From contig PLSH01000273.1 of assembly GCA_003165095.1 (NCBI GenBank), forward strand, positions 667 through 11,103: 10,437 bases of DNA. Direction: 5' to 3'. The stretch comes from Acidobacteriaceae bacterium (GTDB lineage Bacteria; Acidobacteriota; Terriglobia; Terriglobales; Acidobacteriaceae). Of the stretch, positions 6,405 to 10,437 are shown in pieces. Within the stretch, counting starts at the first letter, position 1; each line of letters begins with the position of its first letter. The notes below the pieces were generated by a model that was not told the DNA's origin, ran no database searches, and was given only the letters and a program-made list of their open reading frames with translations. Both the position numbers and the translations under genes were made by a program.

Positions 6405-7412
6405 TCAGTCTGAGAGCTTAACGATCATCTTTCCAATGTTCGCGGCGCCTGAGCGCAGAAGATCAAGCAATGCCGCGGGCGCGGCATTCAGTCCTTCAAC
6501 GGAGGTTTCGCGGTGAATGAGCTTTCCTGATTGGAGAGCAGGTACCGCCTCGGCCAGAAATGCGGGCAGTTCCTTGAAGTGATCCGAAACGATGAACCCT
6601 TCGAGCCGCAGGCGCTTCCCAATCGCCAGCATCAGGTTTCGCGGGCCGGGCACGCGCGTGTTGTAGCCGGCGATTCCGCCGCACAACGCGACCCGGCCAT
6701 AGTTGCGGAGAAGATACAGCGCGGCTTCGAGCTGAGGACCACCCGTGTTGTCGAAATAGACGTGGATGCCTTCCGGAGCACCCTTCTTCAAGTGGTCAAA
6801 CGGCTCGCCGTCACGGTAATTGAAGGCATAATCGACCTTGAGCTCGTCACGCAGGAAGGCCACTTTGTTTTCTGCGCCGGCGCTGGCGAGCACCCGGCAA
6901 CCGTGCAACTTGGCGAATTGGCAAGCAGCGCTTCCGACTGCGCCGGCGCCGGCGGAGATAAAAATGGTTTCGCCCTTATTCAAGCCGGCGACGCGGAACA
7001 GGCCGATCCATGCGGTGAAGCCGGTGACACCCAATATGCCGAGGAAAGCTGAGGGTGGCGCCAGGCTGGTGTCAACGATTTGCAGTTTCGAGGCTGGAGC
7101 GACATAGGCTTCGCGCCATCCATAGATGCTTTGGACAAATGTCCCGACGGGCAACTTCTCATCCTGCGACGCGACCACTCTTCCCACGGCTCCGCCTTCC
7201 AGCGGCTGACCGATTTGAAAGGGCGGCACATAGGACTTGCCTTCATTCATGCGTCCGCGCATATACGGATCAACGGACATGCAGACGTTGCGGACCAGGA
7301 CTTCGCCGGGTTGAGGGTCAGAGACATCGACGGTGGCAAAGGAAAAATTGTCGAGGGTGGGAACTCCCTGGGGTCGGCTGGCGAGACGAACTTCACGGCT
7401 CTGCGTTGGCAT
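6405..7412 (-). CDS. NADP-dependent zinc-free MDR oxidoreductase (CurA / LTB4 dehydrogenase type)
   Basis: I place the start at the ATG at 7412, giving 335 residues. A TTG at 7427 would add five residues with no better ribosome-binding site. The protein is a medium-chain dehydrogenase/reductase of the double-bond reductase branch. It has SVDPYMRGRM (46-55) and the QPLEGGAVGRVV strand (69-80). The dinucleotide-binding AGAGAVGS (154-161) is followed by ACQFAKLHGCRV. VYFDNTGG (218-225) and the GRVALCGGIAGYN loop (239-251) come later. Zinc-ligand cysteines of classic alcohol dehydrogenases are absent. Family members reduce alpha,beta-unsaturated aldehydes and ketones, or curcumin, with NADPH in the cytosol. 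The natural substrate here is unknown and may relate to detoxification of reactive carbonyls. It lies 75 bp downstream of ftcD, but an intrinsic terminator separates them, so it is likely transcribed independently. Confidence 0.9.
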   Translation of the reverse strand: MPTQSREVRLASRPQGVPTLDNFSFATVDVSDPQPGEVLVRNVCMSVDPYMRGRMNEGKSYVPPFQIGQPLEGGAVGRVVASQDEKLPVGTFVQSIYGWREAYVAPASKLQIVDTSLAPPSAFLGILGVTGFTAWIGLFRVAGLNKGETIFISAGAGAVGSAACQFAKLHGCRVLASAGAENKVAFLRDELKVDYAFNYRDGEPFDHLKKGAPEGIHVYFDNTGGPQLEAALYLLRNYGRVALCGGIAGYNTRVPGPRNLMLAIGKRLRLEGFIVSDHFKELPAFLAEAVPALQSGKLIHRETSVEGLNAAPAALLDLLRSGAANIGKMIVKLSD

Positions 7413-7474
7413 AACGATTCGTCTCAAGCATAGCGCGTCCTGATCTGAGAGCGTTTGGCGGGGTCTGTAAAAGC

Positions 7475-7498
7475 AAAAAAAGCCGGTTCAAGCCGACT
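7475..7498 (-). terminator. Intrinsic terminator of ftcD, overlapping its stop codon
   Basis: Read on the minus strand, AGTCGG (7498-7493) pairs with CCGGCT (7486-7481) over 6 bp including one G-T wobble, around the 6-nt loop CTTGAA. Six further T residues (7480-7475) follow the stem. The TGA stop of ftcD (7490-7488) lies in the loop. The position and T-tract are what is expected of a Rho-independent terminator, although the stem is short. Confidence 0.65.
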
Positions 7499-8999
7499 CC
7501 TTCAGCGCTGCCGCGCGATTCCGAGTCTGGCTCGTGAAGGCCTGGTCTTGCGGCGAATTCTGGCCGGCGAGTTCCTGCTCGATCGATTCAAGATTGACAT
7601 CAACGTTAGCTAGCGCACCGGCGAGGGCGGCATGGGCGAGAGCGGCCGCGGTGATCAGATCGGAGCTCATTCTCGGGTTGGTGATGGGCTTCAGGAGGGT
7701 CGCGATCTGCTCCACTTCGACGGCTTTTTCAGCTACGCCGAGGGGCACGCTGGCGGCCTGCCGGAGCGCGGCGACGATCACCCGGCCGCCATCAGAGGAT
7801 TCTTTCGCCGACCGGTAAGCCTTCATGACTACGTTGTAGGACTCGGCGTCGGCGTCGATGGCGGACTTGAGTTCCTCGCGAAGCTGGGCCAGGCGGGCGA
7901 TGGCTTCGCTGAGCTGGCCTTCGAACTGCACATAGGCTTTTTTGCCGCGGGACATGGATGCAACCATGCCGGCCAGGCCTGCGGCCATGGAGCCGGCAGC
8001 CGCGGCGGCGCTGCCTCCGCCAGGGGTTGCAGTGGGAGCAGCCAGTTGTTCGACAAATGGCTCGATGCCCGCGCGTAGGCCGCCTACGGCGGTTTTGCCG
8101 CCCATGATGGCGGCGAGACGGTTTTCGAGGATTAGCGAGGAATCGAAGTTTTCCACCTGCAGGAACCACTCCGAGGCCTGTTCCAAAGCCAGCTTGGGAA
8201 TGAGCCCTACGATCTCGCTGGAGATGGGGAGGACGCCGTAACGCGCCGCTTCCCTTTTCACGAATTCGAAGACGCGGTGGATGGGAGTCTGCTCGAAATC
8301 GGTCAGATTCATTGAAACCTGGGCCATGCCGCGGACCAGAAATCCCGCTGCCTTTACATAGCGGAGGCCGCCCGAGGAAAAGCGCACTGCTTTGGCGATC
8401 TTCTTCGCGATATCGACATCGGGCGTGTTCAGAAAGACGTTGTAGGCGATGAGAGACTTGCGCGCGCCGACGACCGTGGCTCCAGCGGTGGGATGCACGC
8501 GCGGCTCACCGAAGTCGGGTTTGCGGGCCGGGTTGGTGGCGATTTCGTCGCGAATTCCCTCGAACTGGCCGCGGCGAATATTTTCGAGATTCTGGCGTTC
8601 GGGCGTGGCCGCGGCGGCCTCGTAGAGATAGACCGGGATTGCAAAACGCTTCCAGATTTCAGCTCCGACGTGGCGCGCCATGGCTACGCAATCTTCGAGG
8701 GTGACGCCGTCAATGGGAATGAAGGGAATAACGTCGGCCGCGCCCATGCGCGGGTGCGCGCCCTGGTGGCGGGTGAGGTCGATCAGCTCGGCAGCCTTGC
8801 CTGCGCCGCGGATGGCGGCTTCCTGAATGGCTTCGCGCTCGCCGACGAGGGTGATTACCGAACGGTTGTGGTCGGCATCCATCTCTCGGTCAAGCAGATA
8901 GACGCCGGGGATCCGCATGGATTCGACGATGGCATCGACCGTTGACGGGTCGCGGCCTTCAGAGAAATTGGGAACGCATTCAACCAGAGTGTTGGCCAC
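7488..8999 (-). CDS. ftcD: Fused glutamate formimidoyltransferase / formimidoyl-THF cyclodeaminase
   Basis: From the GTG at 8999 the product has 503 residues and begins MANTLVECVPNFSEGRD, the usual family N-terminus. The longer frame to 9083 would start inside repeat-like DNA. Residues 1-300 form the formiminotransferase domain, with RHQGAHPRMGA placing a histidine at position 82, the same number as the catalytic His82 known from the porcine enzyme. Residues about 312-480 are the cyclodeaminase domain, with the glycine-rich TPGGGSAAAAAGSMAAGLAG (325-344) and NPRMSSD (441-447). The enzyme transfers the formimino group of N-formimino-glutamate to tetrahydrofolate, then releases ammonia to give 5,10-methenyl-THF, the last step of this histidine degradation route. 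Many bacteria encode the two activities separately. No ribosome-binding site precedes the GTG. It lies 1.5 kb upstream-inverted from hutU, supporting the pathway call. Confidence 0.93.
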   Translation of the reverse strand: MANTLVECVPNFSEGRDPSTVDAIVESMRIPGVYLLDREMDADHNRSVITLVGEREAIQEAAIRGAGKAAELIDLTRHQGAHPRMGAADVIPFIPIDGVTLEDCVAMARHVGAEIWKRFAIPVYLYEAAAATPERQNLENIRRGQFEGIRDEIATNPARKPDFGEPRVHPTAGATVVGARKSLIAYNVFLNTPDVDIAKKIAKAVRFSSGGLRYVKAAGFLVRGMAQVSMNLTDFEQTPIHRVFEFVKREAARYGVLPISSEIVGLIPKLALEQASEWFLQVENFDSSLILENRLAAIMGGKTAVGGLRAGIEPFVEQLAAPTATPGGGSAAAAAGSMAAGLAGMVASMSRGKKAYVQFEGQLSEAIARLAQLREELKSAIDADAESYNVVMKAYRSAKESSDGGRVIVAALRQAASVPLGVAEKAVEVEQIATLLKPITNPRMSSDLITAAALAHAALAGALANVDVNLESIEQELAGQNSPQDQAFTSQTRNRAAALKESA

Positions 9000-9066
9000 G
9001 GCAAGAAGGATAATGAGTGGCGGGACGAAAGGGCAAACCGGAGGGCGGGTCAGCGGGTCGGTTCGT

Positions 9067-9100
9067 GGTGTCCCAGGTCCCAAAAGCGGGTGTCGAGACC
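9067..9100. repeat. Second copy of the CCCAGGTC-CAAAA repeat-like element
   Basis: GGTGTCCCAGGTCCCAAAAG followed by CGGGTGTCGAGACC lies in the 132-bp gap between ftcD and the HEAGH gene. Its core CCCAGGTCCCAAAA (9072-9085) matches CCCGGGTCTCAAAA at 4397-4410 in 12 of 14 positions, and GAGACC closes it as AAGACC does there. Both are intergenic. It looks like a decayed copy of one dispersed palindromic family. Confidence 0.45.
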
Positions 9101-9131
9101 GGAGAGAGCGCGTCTTTTGCCCTTGCAGCGC

Positions 9132-9656
9132 TCAGTCCTGTTCGGCGCGTAGCCAGCGAAGCATGTGCGGGTAGGGAGGAAGGGATGCCGCGGCGGCGCG
9201 TTTGGGGTCCAGCGTGAGGCCCATCCATTGCAGCAAGGGAACGCCGGCATTGCCGTCGCGGTAGACCTGAATAAGGTTCTTCGCAGCGCCCTTGTAGCCG
9301 GTGGCGTGGAAGACGATCTCGGGAGCGAGTCCCAGGTGGACGGCGGCGGCATAAGACCAGGTCTGGGCGGCGATCTCGTCACCCATGTCCGAGCCTGCGT
9401 TCGATCCGGTGGAGGCGCGCTGCGCGGGGAGCATGGTGGCAAGGTGGCCGGCCTCGTGAAGCAGGTCGCCGGGATACAGCAACCGCTCGGGATCGACGAT
9501 CAGGCCGCCCGGTTCCAGCGTAACGCCGGGCAGGAACGTATCCGTGCCCAACGGCGCCAGGCGAACGGTAAGGCCAATCTGCCGGAGCCAGTCGACGATG
9601 AGGTTTGCGGTGGCGTCGAGCATCGTCCTTGAGTTTAGCGGCTGACCCCGGTCCAT
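9132..9656 (-). CDS. Uncharacterised HEAGH-motif protein, possible zinc metallopeptidase
   Basis: The 174-residue product contains HEAGH (67-71), a zincin-type HExxH motif, preceded by the hydrophobic run LLYPGDLL. A GDEIAAQTW segment follows, and its Glu94, 23 residues after the second histidine, could be the third zinc ligand as in gluzincins. The region SYAAAVHLGL (101-110), VFHATGYKG (115-123) and the C-terminal YPHMLRWLR (162-170) are patterns I recall from an unnamed family of small bacterial proteins. There is no signal peptide or membrane helix, so it should be cytoplasmic. The ATG at 9656 has AGGA 10 nt upstream. An ATG at 9623 (163 residues) is an alternative, with AAGGA placed very close to it. 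It precedes ftcD on the same strand and is divergent from hutU by 68 bp. Protease activity is inferred only. Confidence 0.75.
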   Translation of the reverse strand: MDRGQPLNSRTMLDATANLIVDWLRQIGLTVRLAPLGTDTFLPGVTLEPGGLIVDPERLLYPGDLLHEAGHLATMLPAQRASTGSNAGSDMGDEIAAQTWSYAAAVHLGLAPEIVFHATGYKGAAKNLIQVYRDGNAGVPLLQWMGLTLDPKRAAAASLPPYPHMLRWLRAEQD

Positions 9657-9724
9657 GCGGGTAGTATCCTGTGTAGCAGTTTTTGAGGACTGCTTGCAGG
9701 TGCAGTTCTTCAGGGAGAGACCGT

Positions 9725-10437
9725 ATGACGACGACCATCGCTCCGGTCATTCGCGCGCCGCGCGGGAATCAACTGCGGTGCAAGGGATGGCAGCAGGAGG
9801 CGGCGCTTCGCTGCCTGATGAACAACCTCGATCCGGAGGTGGCGGAGCGGCCGGCGGACCTGGTGGTGTACGGCGGCATCGGCAAGGCGGCGCGGAACTG
9901 GGAGTGTTTCCACGCCATCGTGCGCGAGCTGGAACACCTGGGGCATGAGGAGACGCTGCTGGTGCAGAGCGGCAAGCCGGTGGCCGTGTTTCCCACGCAC
10001 GAGCTGGCGCCGCGAGTGATCATCGCCAACTCCAACCTGGTGGGCAAGTGGGCCACATGGGAGCACTTCAACGAACTGGACCGCAAGGGCCTGATGATGT
10101 ATGGCCAGATGACGGCCGGGAGCTGGATTTACATTGGTACGCAGGGGATCTTGCAGGGTACATTCCAGACCTTTGCCGCGCTGGCCGAGCGGCACTATGG
10201 CGGGGCAAATGGGGCAAATGGGGCAAATGGATCACTGAAAGGCAAACTGGTGGTGACCGGCGGGGTGGGCGGCATGGGCGGAGCGCAGCCGCTTTCCGTC
10301 ACGCTGAACGATGGCGTGGTGCTGGCCATCGACGTGGACCGGAGCCGCATTCAACGGCGTGTTGACACGCGCTATTGCGACATGGTGACCGAAGACCTGG
10401 ACGAGGCGCTGCGGCTGTGCGAGGCGGCGCGCAGCGA
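9725..10437 (+). CDS. hutU: Urocanate hydratase, N-terminal part (partial at right edge)
   Basis: The ATG at 9725 has GGGAGA (9713-9718) 6 nt upstream. The open frame runs 237 codons to the window edge, about 43 percent of a typical ~550-residue urocanase. Highly conserved family blocks are present: IRAPRG (9-14), [13 protein letters not shown] (31-43), [14 protein letters not shown] (47-60), LLVQSGKPV (78-86), [20 protein letters not shown] (100-119), [18 protein letters not shown] (121-138) and [12 protein letters not shown] (179-190), the last being part of the NAD+ site. The enzyme uses tightly bound NAD+ as an electrophile to hydrate urocanate to imidazolonepropionate in the cytosol. Between HYGG (157-160) and LKGK (171-174) there is an unusual [15 protein letters not shown] insert encoded by a 9-bp tandem repeat, kept in frame. 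HutH and HutI may follow outside the window. Confidence 0.95.
   Translation, partial: MTTTIAPVIRAPRGNQLRCKGWQQEAALRCLMNNLDPEVAERPADLVVYGGIGKAARNWECFHAIVRELEHLGHEETLLVQSGKPVAVFPTHELAPRVIIANSNLVGKWATWEHFNELDRKGLMMYGQMTAGSWIYIGTQGILQGTFQTFAALAERHYGGANGANGANGSLKGKLVVTGGVGGMGGAQPLSVTLNDGVVLAIDVDRSRIQRRVDTRYCDMVTEDLDEALRLCEAARS
10202..10228 (+). repeat. Three perfect 9-bp tandem repeats inside hutU
   Basis: GGGGCAAAT occurs three times without mismatch at 10202-10210, 10211-10219 and 10220-10228. The 9-bp unit preserves the reading frame and encodes Gly-Ala-Asn repeats in a loop between HYGG and LKGK of urocanase. In urocanases as I recall them, these two blocks are separated by only one or so residues. 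Confidence 0.9.

Noticed and set aside
9629..9667. TTGAGT ... TAGTAT as a sigma-70 promoter for hutU
   Set aside because: The spacer is 27 bp, far from 17. TAGTAT alone could be a -10 element but no matching -35 is seen.
1..10437. Search for tRNA, rRNA, CRISPR, IS or phage features
   Set aside because: No T-loop-like GGTTCGAATCC pattern, no regularly spaced repeats with unique spacers, and no transposase or integrase motif was found by eye on either strand.

Overview
The window is GC-rich bacterial chromosome with ordinary housekeeping and catabolic genes, several orphan or poorly characterised genes, and a number of short intergenic repeats. The best guess for the host is an acidobacterium (Acidobacteriota, Terriglobia-like). 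This is inferred from the gene types (a fused formiminotransferase-cyclodeaminase, an archaeal-style class-III aminotransferase, a DUF4337 protein) and from intergenic hairpin elements that resemble, from memory, dispersed repeats of that phylum. No rRNA, tRNA, phage, IS element or CRISPR array is visible.

Left part (1-2437): the last codons of cysteinyl-tRNA synthetase are followed by a 7-bp tandem repeat that forms a weak hairpin. Next come a DUF4337 membrane protein and a small secreted protein of unknown function, both on +. They converge on a YedA-like EamA/DMT exporter on -.

Middle (2438-6338): a 549-bp gene-free stretch carries repeat-like hairpins and leads into a class-III PLP aminotransferase (+). 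Its 3' side holds two tandem ~41-bp units, each with a perfect 10-bp hairpin, nested in a candidate dispersed element. Beyond this lies a soluble PAS-MCP chemoreceptor (-), with no other che gene in the window. It is divergent from a YraN/UPF0102 nuclease-fold protein (+).

Right part (6405-10437): a zinc-independent NADPH-dependent MDR oxidoreductase (CurA/LTB4DH type, -) lies downstream of ftcD (-), separated from it by an intrinsic terminator that overlaps the ftcD stop codon. Upstream of ftcD, also on -, is a small HEAGH-motif protein of unknown function. It is divergent from hutU (urocanate hydratase, +), which runs off the right edge. HutU and FtcD are steps 2 and 4 of histidine degradation. 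HutH and HutI are not in the window and may lie to the right.

I found no convincing new multi-gene system. The points most worth checking are the nested tandem hairpins, the in-frame 9-bp repeat inside hutU, the HEAGH protein between the hut genes, and the substrate of the aminotransferase.
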